A DNA stretch of 64,000 bases from Azotimanducus sp965220185 (GTDB lineage Bacteria > Pseudomonadota > Gammaproteobacteria > Pseudomonadales > Azotimanducaceae), in NCBI GenBank assembly GCA_965220185.1, contig OZ244807.1, forward strand, positions 2,418,001-2,482,000, in the 5' to 3' direction. Position 1 is the stretch's first letter; every line of letters starts with the position of its first letter. The position numbers and the translations under genes are program-made. A model generated the notes under the pieces. That model saw only the letters and a program-made list of their open reading frames with translations, searched no databases and was not told the origin of the DNA. Below, one piece after another: positions 37,302 through 47,428 of the stretch.

Positions 37302-37901
37302 ATGATTCACTTCCGCAGCCTTATCCTTCCCCTCTTGTCCTTCGCCGCGCCTCTTTCAGCTTTCGCCTGGGATGTCCCTTCAGGCGAGTACGGCCTTGAC
37401 AAAACCCACGGCTACATCACCTTTTCATACAGCCACCTGGGGTTTTCCAATCCGCATGTCGGCTTCGACAATTTCGAGGTCTCACTGAGTGCTGATGCGA
37501 CCAGCCCGGAACAAAGCAGTGTCAGCGTTCTCATTGACGCGGCAAGCGTTGAGAGCCGTGTTGACGTGTTCAATGAACACCTCAACGGCGAGAACTTTTT
37601 TGACACCGCCAATCATCCTGAGATTTCTTTCGCATCGACTGGCGTCACCGCGACCGGCGAGAACACCTTCGATATCGCTGGCGACCTCACCATCAAAGGC
37701 ATCACCAAGCCCGTGACCTTGAACGCCACCATCAACAAGGCGGCGGATCACCCCTTCTTGGGCGCGCCGACCATTGGTGTCACTGCCGCAGCGCAGGTGC
37801 TGCGCTCAGCATGGGGACTCGACCGCGCAGTGCCGATGGTGAGCGATGAGATCAGCATTTTGATTGATGTTGAATTGCCGATGAAGCAAGGCGAAGGATA
37901 G
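37302..37901 (+). CDS. YceI-family periplasmic lipid-binding protein
   Basis: 199-aa exported protein. The ATG at 37302 gives a clear signal peptide (FRSLILPLLSFAAPLSAFA, cleavage after AFA). The mature part has the YceI lipocalin-like pattern: YGLDKTHGYITFSYSHLGFS, FFDTANHPEISF and LTIKGITKPVTL. Family members bind isoprenoid or fatty-acyl lipids in the periplasm. A 41-bp copy of its 3' end occurs at 39017-39057. Confidence 0.93.
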   Translation: MIHFRSLILPLLSFAAPLSAFAWDVPSGEYGLDKTHGYITFSYSHLGFSNPHVGFDNFEVSLSADATSPEQSSVSVLIDAASVESRVDVFNEHLNGENFFDTANHPEISFASTGVTATGENTFDIAGDLTIKGITKPVTLNATINKAADHPFLGAPTIGVTAAAQVLRSAWGLDRAVPMVSDEISILIDVELPMKQGEG

Positions 37902-37970
37902 CCGAAGAGCAGCAAGGACAACGCATCCGCCTTTCGAATGCGCTGTCCGCGCTCTATCCGCGCGGCAGCC

Positions 37971-38004
37971 GCGAGAAGCGGTTGCTTGACGCAATGCTTC
38001 TCGC
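37971..38004. repeat. Hairpin between yceI and the DUF433 gene
   Basis: GCGAGAAGC (37971-37979) pairs with GCTTCTCGC (37996-38004); inside, GTTGC and GCAAT can extend the stem. There is no T-run on either side, so it is either a weak terminator for yceI or an operator for the toxin-antitoxin pair that starts 50 bp further on. Confidence 0.5.
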
Positions 38005-38053
38005 GGTGCCGAGATAACCGAGATTTGATGAGACGAACTTGAAGGAGAGAACC

Positions 38054-38311
38054 ATGACGCAAGAAGCCGAACTACTGCAACGCATTACTGTCCGCCCCGA
38101 TGTGTTCGGCGGCAAGCCGATCATCCGCGATATGCGGATTGCCGTGGAGCATGTGCTCGCCAATCTCGCGGCGGGACAGACCGTTGATGAACTCCTCACG
38201 GACTATTCATTTCTGGAACTCGAGGACATCCAAGCCTGCCTGCTATTTGCTCACCGCTTGGTCGCAGGTGAACAGGTACACGAACGTATCGCCATTCGGA
38301 AGGCTTCGTGA
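38054..38311 (+). CDS. DUF433 antitoxin-like protein
   Basis: 85-aa protein with the DUF433 winged-helix pattern: ITVRPDVFGGKPIIRDMRI, then VLANLAAGQTVDELL. Such genes nearly always precede a DUF5615 PIN-like gene, and the pair is thought to be a toxin-antitoxin module, the DUF433 protein acting as antitoxin. A strong AAGGAG site lies 8-13 bp before the ATG at 38054. It overlaps the next gene by 4 bp. Confidence 0.88.
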   Translation: MTQEAELLQRITVRPDVFGGKPIIRDMRIAVEHVLANLAAGQTVDELLTDYSFLELEDIQACLLFAHRLVAGEQVHERIAIRKAS

Positions 38312-38676
38312 AGTTCTTGCTCGACGTATGTGCCGAATCTTCTCCGCTGCGAGAGGCGTTGCGGGAGCTTGGACACGACGTATTCTCTGCTCGCGAGAAC
38401 TGTCCACAAGTCTCGGACGAAGCGCTCTTGGCGCTGGCCAAAGAGGAAGAGCGTGTGCTCATCACCGAAGACAAGGATTTTGGCGAGCTTGTTTTCTTTC
38501 GAGGGTTTGCGCACCCGAGTATTGTGCGCCTGTGCGGAATGACGCCTGCCGAGCGGGTCGATGCGATACAGGCACTCATCGAACGCCACGCGCAAGCAAT
38601 GCGTGACGGGGCGATTATTGTCGTCGCCAGAGACCGAATACGAATACGGAAATCTCGGAGGGGTCAAGGACTATGA
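38308..38676 (+). CDS. DUF5615 PIN-like toxin candidate
   Basis: 122-aa PIN-like protein. The N-terminal MKFLLDVCAESSPLREALRELGHDV, with Asp6, and the middle RVLITEDKDFGELVF, with two acidic residues, are the DUF5615 motif pattern. Paired with the DUF433 protein upstream. Its last codons overlap the start of a third gene (ATGA), of which only the beginning remains. Confidence 0.86.
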   Translation: MKFLLDVCAESSPLREALRELGHDVFSARENCPQVSDEALLALAKEEERVLITEDKDFGELVFFRGFAHPSIVRLCGMTPAERVDAIQALIERHAQAMRDGAIIVVARDRIRIRKSRRGQGL

Positions 38677-38757
38677 GAAGGGAACCTTGGTACAAAATCA
38701 CCACGCCCCGGCGTGAAGTAAGGGAAGGCCGTTCGTTCAGTCCAGACGAGTTCGCGA
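38673..38757 (+). pseudogene. 5' remnant of a DUF499-like gene
   Basis: An ATG at 38673 overlaps the DUF5615 stop by 4 bp and opens a frame reading MRREPWYKITTPRREVREG, then RSFSPDEF. This resembles the N-terminus of DUF499-family ATPases, which often accompany defence or restriction genes. The match breaks at 38755, where a reverse-oriented copy of the guaA 3' end begins. Family assignment rests on recall of the N-terminal pattern and is tentative; that a coupled gene was cut off here is better supported. Confidence 0.5.
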
Positions 38758-39016
38758 CTATTCCCATTCAATGGTCGCAGGCGGCTTGCTCGAGACATCG
38801 TACACCACCCGCGAAACGTCAGAGATCTCATTGATGATTCGGTTCGAGGCTTCGGCGAGGCAGCCGTGCGGCAGCCGCGCCCAGTCGGCGGTCATAAAGT
38901 CCGAAGTCACTACCGCGCGCAGTGCCACCACACGCGCATAGCGCCTCGCATCGCCCACCACCCCAACCGAGCGAACTGGCAGAAGCACGGCAAACGCCTG
39001 GCTGACTTGGGAATAG
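38758..39016 (-). pseudogene. Partial copy of the guaA 3' end
   Basis: About 250 bp nearly identical to the last 80 or so codons of the intact guaA at 40068-40320, including the C-terminal peptide SSKPPATIEWE and a stop codon (TAG instead of TGA). A handful of mostly silent differences show it is an old copy or one from a relative, not a simple assembly duplicate. It is joined at its upstream end to a fragment of yceI. Confidence 0.93.
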
Positions 39017-39057
39017 GATGAGATCAGCATTTTGATTGATGTTGAATTGCCGATGAA
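39017..39057 (+). repeat. Copy of the yceI 3' end
   Basis: 41 bp starting GATGAGATCAGCATTTTGAT are identical to yceI 37846-37886. The copy ends shortly before ACAGGACACTAG (39064-39075). It shows that this interval was put together by recombination of neighbouring genes. Confidence 0.9.
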
Positions 39058-39089
39058 GCAGGCACAGGACACTAGCAAAACCAGCAATG

Positions 39090-39111
39090 AAAAGGGCGGC
39101 CGAAGCCGCCC
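39090..39111 (-). terminator. Intrinsic terminator of the secreted-protein gene
   Basis: Read on the minus strand: GGGCGGC-TTCG-GCCGCCC followed by TTTT. It is a 7-bp GC stem with a very stable UUCG loop, about 25 bp after the stop codon at 39137. A clean rho-independent terminator shows that the upstream gene is a real transcription unit. Confidence 0.85.
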
Positions 39112-39136
39112 TGTTCGTGTTTCGGTCGGTGCCGCT

Positions 39137-39941
39137 TCACTGTATGTTAAAGGTGAAGTCGCACCACGCGGCGTAGGGCGGGGCGCCCAACTCCTTCATC
39201 TCCGGCGTGGGCCAGATGGGCGGGCCGCAGTTTTTGCCTCCGCCCTTGAAGGTGGCGAAATACCCATTTAAATTGATGTTTCTCACGCCATTTGCCGGTA
39301 TTGGCTCCCTCGCCGGGAGACAAGAACTATTCGCGGTGTAGCACACCTTGCCCCAGATCCGGACGGTGAACATGCCGGTGGAGGGGATATGTCTGCCGGT
39401 TGGCACATTATCCGTGCCCTGCTGCGGGTTTGGCGGACAGGCAGGGCTTCCGCGATTGGCCGTGTACGTTCGTCCACGAACGGTGACCGTTCTCGAGCAT
39501 TTTGGCTGACCCAGATACGTGCAGGCTTTGGCGATGGGCATGCCGTGGGTGTACTTGCCGGTGGCGTTGTGGAAGCCGACCAGCCGCGTTGCCTCCCCGC
39601 TGCCGTACGCGCACCGGGATGCCGCGCCCACGCCGAGTAGCGTGGTGCCGGGCCAGTCCAGGGCCTCGATCTCCAAGGCACTAATCGCAGAACCCCTAAC
39701 GGACGTGTCGGTGAACAAGGGGCCTTTCAGCGAGTTGACGGGGTTCCCGAAGTCCCTGCCTTCGTTTCCTAGAACCAGTGTGAAGTGATCTGGGTACTGA
39801 GAGGGAGTAAATCTCTGCGCCGCAACGGGCCCTGCCACAAGGGCGATGCCAGCGGCCAAGGAGACCACCGTCAGCAGCAGGAGGGTTGTTGATCTAGCTA
39901 GCGGGGGGGGGGGGGGGGGGGGGGTTAGGTAAAGCGTTCAT
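39137..39941 (-). CDS. Secreted Cys-rich protein with phase-variable poly-C tract (OFF here)
   Basis: The start is an ATG at 39941, preceded by GGGAG at good spacing. It reads MNALPN and then enters a run of 22 C (G on the plus strand, 39903-39924). With 22 C the frame stops within a few codons (PPPASstop). With 21 or 24 C it would run on into LARSTTLLLLTVVSLAAG and AGPVAAQ, a full signal peptide, and then about 230 residues to the stop at 39137. The mature part contains about nine Cys, suggesting disulfides in an exported protein. I do not recognise its family. A strong terminator follows. An ATTCCA-AAA-TGGAAT inverted repeat (about 39970-39984) lies in the promoter region. Confidence 0.72.
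39903..39924. repeat. Homopolymer of 22 G (C on the coding strand)
   Basis: Placed between the start codon and the signal-peptide core of the secreted-protein gene. It encodes Pro in frame. Length must be 0 modulo 3 for the gene to be read through; 22 is OFF. The exact length in a consensus assembly may be uncertain. Confidence 0.9.
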
Positions 39942-40067
39942 CTTTCTCTCCCAAGTGAAATTAATAGATTCCAAAATGGAATAATAAGCTTGCCAATATA
40001 CCACATGCCTCTTTGGGAATGAGAAAATTCCCACATTACGTTTTCTGCGACTTCTTCGCTCCGTGCA

Positions 40068-41642
40068 TCACTCCCATTCAATGGTCGCAGGCGGCTTGCT
40101 CGAGACATCGTACACCACCCGCGAAACGTCAGGGATCTCATTGATGATTCGGTTCGAGGCTTCGGCGAGGCAGCCGTGCGGCAGCCGCGCCCAGTCGGCG
40201 GTCATAAAATCCGAAGTCACGACCGCGCGCAGTGCCACCACACGCGCATAGCGCCTCGCATCGCCCACCACGCCGACCGAGCGCACCGGCAGCAGTACCG
40301 CGAAGGCTTGGCTGACTTCTGAATACAGCGAATGCGCGCGCAGCGTATCGAGGAAGATCTTATCGGCGCGCCTGAGCACTTCAAGTCCGTCACGGGTAAT
40401 CGCACCGAGATGGCGCACGGCAAGACCGGGCCCCGGGAACGGATGGCGGTACACGAGATGATCCGGCAAGCCGAGTGCCAGCCCAAGTTGTCGAACTTCG
40501 TCCTTGAACAGTTCGCGCAGGGGTTCGATGAGCTTCAGCTTCATGCGCTCGGGCAATCCGCCGACATTGTGGTGCGACTTGATGAGATCGGCATGACCGT
40601 GCGCAGAAGCCGCCGATTCGACCACATCCGGGTAGATCGTGCCTTGCGCCAGCCACGGCGTTTTGGACACATCGCCAGCTTCTCGCTCGAACACGCGAAT
40701 GAAGGTTTCGCCAATCAACCGTCGCTTGACCTCAGGGTCGGTCACGCCTTCGAGTTCCGACAGGAACTCGTCGCTTGCATCAACTACGCGAAGATTGAGC
40801 GGCAGCGCATTGCCCTGCTTACGATCGAAGGCCGTGCGCACTTCATCGGCTTCGTCAAGGCGCAAGAGGCCGTTGTCCACCATGACGCAGCGCAGCTGAT
40901 CACCGACAGCGCGATGCAGGAGCGCCGCCATGACGCTTGAATCGACACCGCCTGAGAGCGCGAGAATGACACCTTCATCGCCGACACGCGCACGAGTCTC
41001 GTCAATTGCCTCGCGCACGATTTCCTTGGTGGTCCAGCCGCGCCCTGCATCGCATATGCCATGCACGAATCGATCAAGGATTTCCGTGCCTTGCGGGGTG
41101 TGCGTCACTTCGGGATGAAACTGCAGGCCGAAGCAGCGGCCATGCGCGTCCTCCATAGCGGCAATCGGCGCGTTTGCAGAGCTCGCCGTCGCGATGAAGC
41201 CGGGCGGCAGTGCTTCGACGCGATCAGCATGGCTCATCCAGACCTGCGCACTCGCATTATCAGGCAGAAGCTTCGAGTCGCCATGCCGAGTGATGTCCGC
41301 ATGACCAAACTCGTGCGAACCGCTCGTTGCCACGCGCCCGCCATAGTGACGCGCAAGCGCCTGCATGCCATAACAAATGCCGAGGATCGGCACGCCGAGA
41401 GCGAACACCGCATCGGGAATGACCGCAGATTGGTCATGCATCACGGATTCCGGGCCGCCGCTTAGGATGACGCCCGCAGGCTCGGCCGCCTTGAACGCCT
41501 CATCGCCAGCTCGCCAGCTTACGATCTCGCACCAGGTTTCAAGTTCCCTGACTCTACGCGCAATGAGCTGCGTGTACTGCGAACCAAAATCGACGACGAC
41601 AATCCCTCGTCGGTGGCGCACATGCGTGGCATAGTCTGTCAT
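40068..41642 (-). CDS. guaA: GMP synthase (glutamine-hydrolysing)
   Basis: Final step of GMP synthesis, XMP to GMP. The 524-aa chain has the class I glutaminase with the Cys nucleophile in ILGICYGMQALA and the His-Glu pair in FHPEVTHTPQG, the ATP pyrophosphatase P-loop ALSGGVDSSVMAALLH (about residue 230), and the C-terminal dimerisation domain ending PPATIEWE. Its 3' 250 bp is repeated at 38758-39016. The 3' end of guaA is a known insertion site for genomic islands. Confidence 0.97.
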   Translation of the reverse strand: MTDYATHVRHRRGIVVVDFGSQYTQLIARRVRELETWCEIVSWRAGDEAFKAAEPAGVILSGGPESVMHDQSAVIPDAVFALGVPILGICYGMQALARHYGGRVATSGSHEFGHADITRHGDSKLLPDNASAQVWMSHADRVEALPPGFIATASSANAPIAAMEDAHGRCFGLQFHPEVTHTPQGTEILDRFVHGICDAGRGWTTKEIVREAIDETRARVGDEGVILALSGGVDSSVMAALLHRAVGDQLRCVMVDNGLLRLDEADEVRTAFDRKQGNALPLNLRVVDASDEFLSELEGVTDPEVKRRLIGETFIRVFEREAGDVSKTPWLAQGTIYPDVVESAASAHGHADLIKSHHNVGGLPERMKLKLIEPLRELFKDEVRQLGLALGLPDHLVYRHPFPGPGLAVRHLGAITRDGLEVLRRADKIFLDTLRAHSLYSEVSQAFAVLLPVRSVGVVGDARRYARVVALRAVVTSDFMTADWARLPHGCLAEASNRIINEIPDVSRVVYDVSSKPPATIEWE

Positions 41643-41704
41643 TGACTCATGATCCTATTCGCTGCCATGGCGGAAGCATGAGCCATTGATTGCGTGCATT
41701 GGAG

Positions 41705-41977
41705 CTACCTCTCGAACAAATCGGAATGTCTGCCCGTTCGCTCGAAACGCACCATATCGCCGTCAATCTTGTAGATCAGCAACCAGTCTGGCTCAATATG
41801 CGCATCGCGGAAGCTGTGCCATGGGCCCTTCAGTGGATGATCTTCGTATCCCGGGGGCAGCGGCTTTTCGTCAATCAAGAGACGCATCAGCAATTCGATC
41901 TTCTCCATGTCCTTGCCCCGACCCTTGGCAGCTTTGAGATCGCGCTTGAACTGACGGGAAAAACTCGGCGAGCGCAT
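41705..41977 (-). CDS. YafQ/RelE-family mRNA interferase toxin
   Basis: 90-aa RelE-fold toxin. The pattern SRQFKRDLKAAKGRGKDMEK, DHPLKGPWHSFRDAHIEPDWLLIYKI and the C-terminal RTGRHSDLF fit YafQ-type ribosome-dependent RNases, including the conserved His and Phe near the end. Its start overlaps the stop of the antitoxin gene by 1 bp. The pair sits between guaB and guaA. Confidence 0.92.
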   Translation of the reverse strand: MRSPSFSRQFKRDLKAAKGRGKDMEKIELLMRLLIDEKPLPPGYEDHPLKGPWHSFRDAHIEPDWLLIYKIDGDMVRFERTGRHSDLFER

Positions 41978-42237
41978 CAGAGGCCCAAATCTCTGAACAT
42001 CTCCTCAGCGTTGTCAAAATAATGTAATTCTTCGCCACGTTCGCTCTTTTCCAAGGTTGCAATAGTAAGCCGATTTGGCACTCGCATTTCAAACGGGAGA
42101 CCACGCTCGCTGACCACCTTGGCCAATCCAATTCGCACAAAATCCGAGACGGTCAGCCCCATTGTTGCCAGAATCGCTCCGGCTTGTCGCTTCAAGCGCT
42201 CGTCAACGCGAGCACGCACTACTCCAGTTGTCGCCAT
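41977..42237 (-). CDS. RelB/DinJ-family antitoxin
   Basis: 86-aa ribbon-helix-helix antitoxin. MATTGVVRARVDERLKRQA and the following GLTVSDFVRIGL match RelB/DinJ. The ATG at 42237 is preferred to the frame extending to 42264. Expected to repress its own promoter in the short gap after guaB. Paired with the YafQ-like toxin. Confidence 0.92.
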   Translation of the reverse strand: MATTGVVRARVDERLKRQAGAILATMGLTVSDFVRIGLAKVVSERGLPFEMRVPNRLTIATLEKSERGEELHYFDNAEEMFRDLGL

Positions 42238-42320
42238 GCACCATCCCCCAAGCAGAGGCCTCATATGAATTGATCGAGATGCCGAAATTGTAGCCCAAAC
42301 GGGCTATAAATGGGGATCTG

Positions 42321-43790
42321 TCACCGAACCGGATAGTTCGGCGCTTCCTTGGTGATGGTCACGTCGTGGACGTGACCTTCCGCAAGGCTCGCGCCGGTGA
42401 CGCGAACGAATCCCGCCTGTCCGCGCAAATCTTCGATGCGCTCACATCCCGTGTAGCCCATGGCTGATCGGATGCCGCCCACAAGCTGGCGGATGATTGG
42501 CGCGGCGGGACCCTTGTAAGGCACCCTGCCCTCGATGCCTTCTGGCACGAGCTTGCCCGGCACATCTTCAGCGTCTTGAAAGTAGCGATCGCTTGAGCCT
42601 TGCGCCTGCGCCATCGCACCGAGCGAACCCATACCGCGGTACGCCTTGTAGGTGCGCCCTTGAAAGAGCTCGATTTCGCCGGGCGCTTCCTCGGTGCCGG
42701 CGAGCAATCCGCCGACCATGGCGGCGCTCGCACCGGCGGCAATAGCCTTGGCGATATCGCCGGAATAACGGATACCGCCATCGGCAATCACTGGCACGCC
42801 TCGCTCTTCCGCTTCGGCGGCAGCATCCGAAATTGCCGTAATCTGCGGCACACCGACGCCTGTGACCACGCGCGTGGTGCAAATCGAGCCCGGTCCGATG
42901 CCCACCTTGACGGCATCGGCACCAGCGTCAACCAAGGCTTTCGCGCCATCCGCCGTGGCGACATTGCCCGCAATCACATCGAGATTCGGATAGGTCTGCT
43001 TGACGAGGCTCAAGCGATCGAGCACGCGCATCGAATGCCCGTGCGCGGTATCGAGCACCAATGCATCGACACCTGCTTCGACGAGCGCCGCAGCTCGCTC
43101 ATCCGTGTCTTCTGAAGTCCCGATGCTCGCGCACACGCGCAGGCGCCCGTGCTCATCCTTGCAGGCGAGCGGAAACATCTCCGACTTTTCCATATCCTTG
43201 ACGGTGATCATGCCGCGAAGCTCAAAGTCGTCGTTGACAATCAGCACCTTTTCGATGCGGTGCTCGTGCAGAAGCTTGCGAATATGACCAGTTGATGCGG
43301 ATTCAAGCGCAGTGACCAGCCGTTCCTTGGGTGTCATGGCATCGCGCACCTTCTTGCTCATGCTTTTCTCGAAGCGCACATCGCGGCGCGTGACAATGCC
43401 GAGCAATTCCTTGCCTTGCACGACTGGCACGCCGGAGATGCCGTGCTCGCTGGTGAGCTGCAGAAGTTCGCCAACGCTGGCGTTCGGAGTAATCGTGATC
43501 GGATCGCGAATAATGCCAGCTTCATACTTTTTCACCCGCTGCACTTCGCGCGCCTGGGCTTCGATTGACATGTTCTTGTGGACGACACCGATGCCGCCTT
43601 CTTGCGCAAGGGCGATGGCAAGGCGAGCCTCTGTCACCGTGTCCATGGCTGCGGACACCAGTGGCAGATTGAGCGCGATACGCTTGGTTAGACGGGTTTT
43701 GAGATCGACTTCCGCTGGCAGCACCTTGGATAGCGAGGGCACAAGGAGAACATCATCAAAAGTCAGGGCCTCTCCGAGGGTCATGTGCAT
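42321..43790 (-). CDS. guaB: IMP dehydrogenase
   Basis: NAD-dependent oxidation of IMP to XMP, the committed step to GMP. The 489-aa protein has the TIM barrel, two CBS domains inserted at about 95-205 (for example GISGVPVVQGKELLGIVTRRD), the catalytic Cys in GIGPGSICTTRVVTGVG and the C-terminal mobile flap around YRGMGSLGAM. An ATG 6 bp inside is an alternative start. It normally forms an operon with guaA; here relBE separates the two. Confidence 0.97.
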   Translation of the reverse strand: MHMTLGEALTFDDVLLVPSLSKVLPAEVDLKTRLTKRIALNLPLVSAAMDTVTEARLAIALAQEGGIGVVHKNMSIEAQAREVQRVKKYEAGIIRDPITITPNASVGELLQLTSEHGISGVPVVQGKELLGIVTRRDVRFEKSMSKKVRDAMTPKERLVTALESASTGHIRKLLHEHRIEKVLIVNDDFELRGMITVKDMEKSEMFPLACKDEHGRLRVCASIGTSEDTDERAAALVEAGVDALVLDTAHGHSMRVLDRLSLVKQTYPNLDVIAGNVATADGAKALVDAGADAVKVGIGPGSICTTRVVTGVGVPQITAISDAAAEAEERGVPVIADGGIRYSGDIAKAIAAGASAAMVGGLLAGTEEAPGEIELFQGRTYKAYRGMGSLGAMAQAQGSSDRYFQDAEDVPGKLVPEGIEGRVPYKGPAAPIIRQLVGGIRSAMGYTGCERIEDLRGQAGFVRVTGASLAEGHVHDVTITKEAPNYPVR

Positions 43791-43823
43791 AGGATTGCCT
43801 CACGCACAAAAGCGAATTTTACA

Positions 43824-45950
<2,127 letters not shown>

Positions 45951-47381
45951 CTATCCGGCAAGCTGCTCGATCACCTCGCCAAACAATTCTTCGTCGTCGG
46001 GAATGACCTTGGGGGTCGCCAAGGGCTTCGAGACCCAAGTGACATTGACAAGATGCCGCCAGTAGAGGTTTTCATCAGTCGAAGTGTTGCCCCAGGTACC
46101 GCAGCCGAGCGAAAAGGTCTGCCTGAGACCGTTCCAGAGGTTCCCGCTGTTCGAAGGCGCCTGCGGCTGATTGACGAGCACGCGCGCGGTCTTGCAGCCG
46201 AAGCCGAGCTTCATGATGTTCTCATCGCTCTTGGAATAAATGCCGCAGGAATGGCCTTTCCCTTGGTATTCCTGGATTTCGTTCGTGAGGGAGACGGCTT
46301 CGTCGATGTCGCTCACTCGGTAAAGCGCGAGGATGGCCGAGAGCTTTTCGCCCGAATAGGGGTGCGCTGGCCCGACGCCGTCTTCCGGCATGATGATGAA
46401 GAGTCGATCATCAGGGATCTCGACCCCCGCCATCTGGCAAAGAACTTGCGGGGTCTTGACAACGGCGCGGGTGTTGAGCGCGCCGTCCTTCCAGAGGACG
46501 CTCGCGATCTTCTCGTAGTCGCCGGGCTTGGCAACGTAGCCACCTTCCGCGACCAGCTTGTCGACCAAACCGTCATGGATGGCGTCGATCGCAATCACCG
46601 CGTTGTCCGACGAGCAGGACGCCGCCAAATCCAAGGTCTTGGAAATGCGAATCTTCTCGGCAGCGTCTTCGAGATCGGCTGTTTCGTCTACCGTGATGAC
46701 GGCGTTGCCAGCCCCGACGCCGAGCGCTGGCGTGCCACTCGAGTAGGCGGCCTTGACCATGCCCGCGCCACCTGTCGCCCATATCAGATCGCACTGCTTC
46801 ATGAGCTCGGACGTGCGCTCAAGCGAGACGTCGCCGATGTCCTGAATGAGGTCCGCAGGCGCGCCGAGCTTTTCGATCGCCGCGCGCATGCGCTCCACGA
46901 TCAGCTTGTTGGTGAGCTTCGCGCGCGGGTGCGGCGCAATAATAATCGCGTTGCGCGCTTTGACTGCGTTGATCGCCTTGATAATCGGCGTCGCCTCCGG
47001 GTTGGTTGACGGCGCGAGGGCACCGATGACGCCAACCGGCTTTGCGATTTTGACGATGTTGCGCTCTATATCCTCTTCGATGATGCCAACGGACTTGTCA
47101 TCAATGATGTCCATGAGCGCAGCGCGCGTCTTGTAGGACATCTTGGCGAACTTGCCCGCATAGTCGCCGAGTTCGGTCTCATCAAGCGCATGCTGTGCGA
47201 GCGCTTCAGCGACGCCCGGCTGAGCGCACGACCAGACCATGGCACGAATGAGCTGGTCAACTTGCGCTTGCGAGCACTCTTCGATGTGCGCCTGTGCGCG
47301 TCGCGCACTCTCGATGCGAAGACGAACGGCCTCGGCATCGTCCTGTGCCCGCGCCTCATCGATGTTCATGACTGAGGCCAT
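45951..47381 (-). CDS. CoA-acylating aldehyde dehydrogenase (SauS/EutE-like)
   Basis: Oxidises an aldehyde to its acyl-CoA. The 476-aa protein has the nucleotide fold GVIGALAPSTNPEATPI, the catalytic Cys in DLAASCSSDNAVIA and the C-terminal block LGCGTWGNTSTDENLYWRHLVN. That last block resembles sulfoacetaldehyde dehydrogenase SauS and the aldehyde dehydrogenase half of AdhE. No sulfonate or microcompartment genes are near, so the natural aldehyde is unknown. It directly precedes methylmalonyl-CoA mutase, hinting at a role in propionate or methylmalonate-semialdehyde metabolism; that is an inference. Confidence 0.85.
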   Translation of the reverse strand: MASVMNIDEARAQDDAEAVRLRIESARRAQAHIEECSQAQVDQLIRAMVWSCAQPGVAEALAQHALDETELGDYAGKFAKMSYKTRAALMDIIDDKSVGIIEEDIERNIVKIAKPVGVIGALAPSTNPEATPIIKAINAVKARNAIIIAPHPRAKLTNKLIVERMRAAIEKLGAPADLIQDIGDVSLERTSELMKQCDLIWATGGAGMVKAAYSSGTPALGVGAGNAVITVDETADLEDAAEKIRISKTLDLAASCSSDNAVIAIDAIHDGLVDKLVAEGGYVAKPGDYEKIASVLWKDGALNTRAVVKTPQVLCQMAGVEIPDDRLFIIMPEDGVGPAHPYSGEKLSAILALYRVSDIDEAVSLTNEIQEYQGKGHSCGIYSKSDENIMKLGFGCKTARVLVNQPQAPSNSGNLWNGLRQTFSLGCGTWGNTSTDENLYWRHLVNVTWVSKPLATPKVIPDDEELFGEVIEQLAG

Positions 47382-47428
47382 AGCCTTTTCCCTTGCCAGC
47401 GTAACGAAACCGAAAGAGTATCACTGAT

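Noticed and set aside
38758..39087. An ORF joining reversed yceI sequence to the GuaA C-terminus
   Set aside because: It is an accidental fusion across a recombination junction, with no start signal; treated as a guaA fragment.
40015..40033. GGGAAT/ATTCCC hairpin after guaA as terminator
   Set aside because: The stem is only 6 bp and no T-run follows on the guaA strand.
46053..47009. 318-residue ORF antisense to the aldehyde dehydrogenase
   Set aside because: Shadow frame without motifs; the aldehyde dehydrogenase frame is complete.
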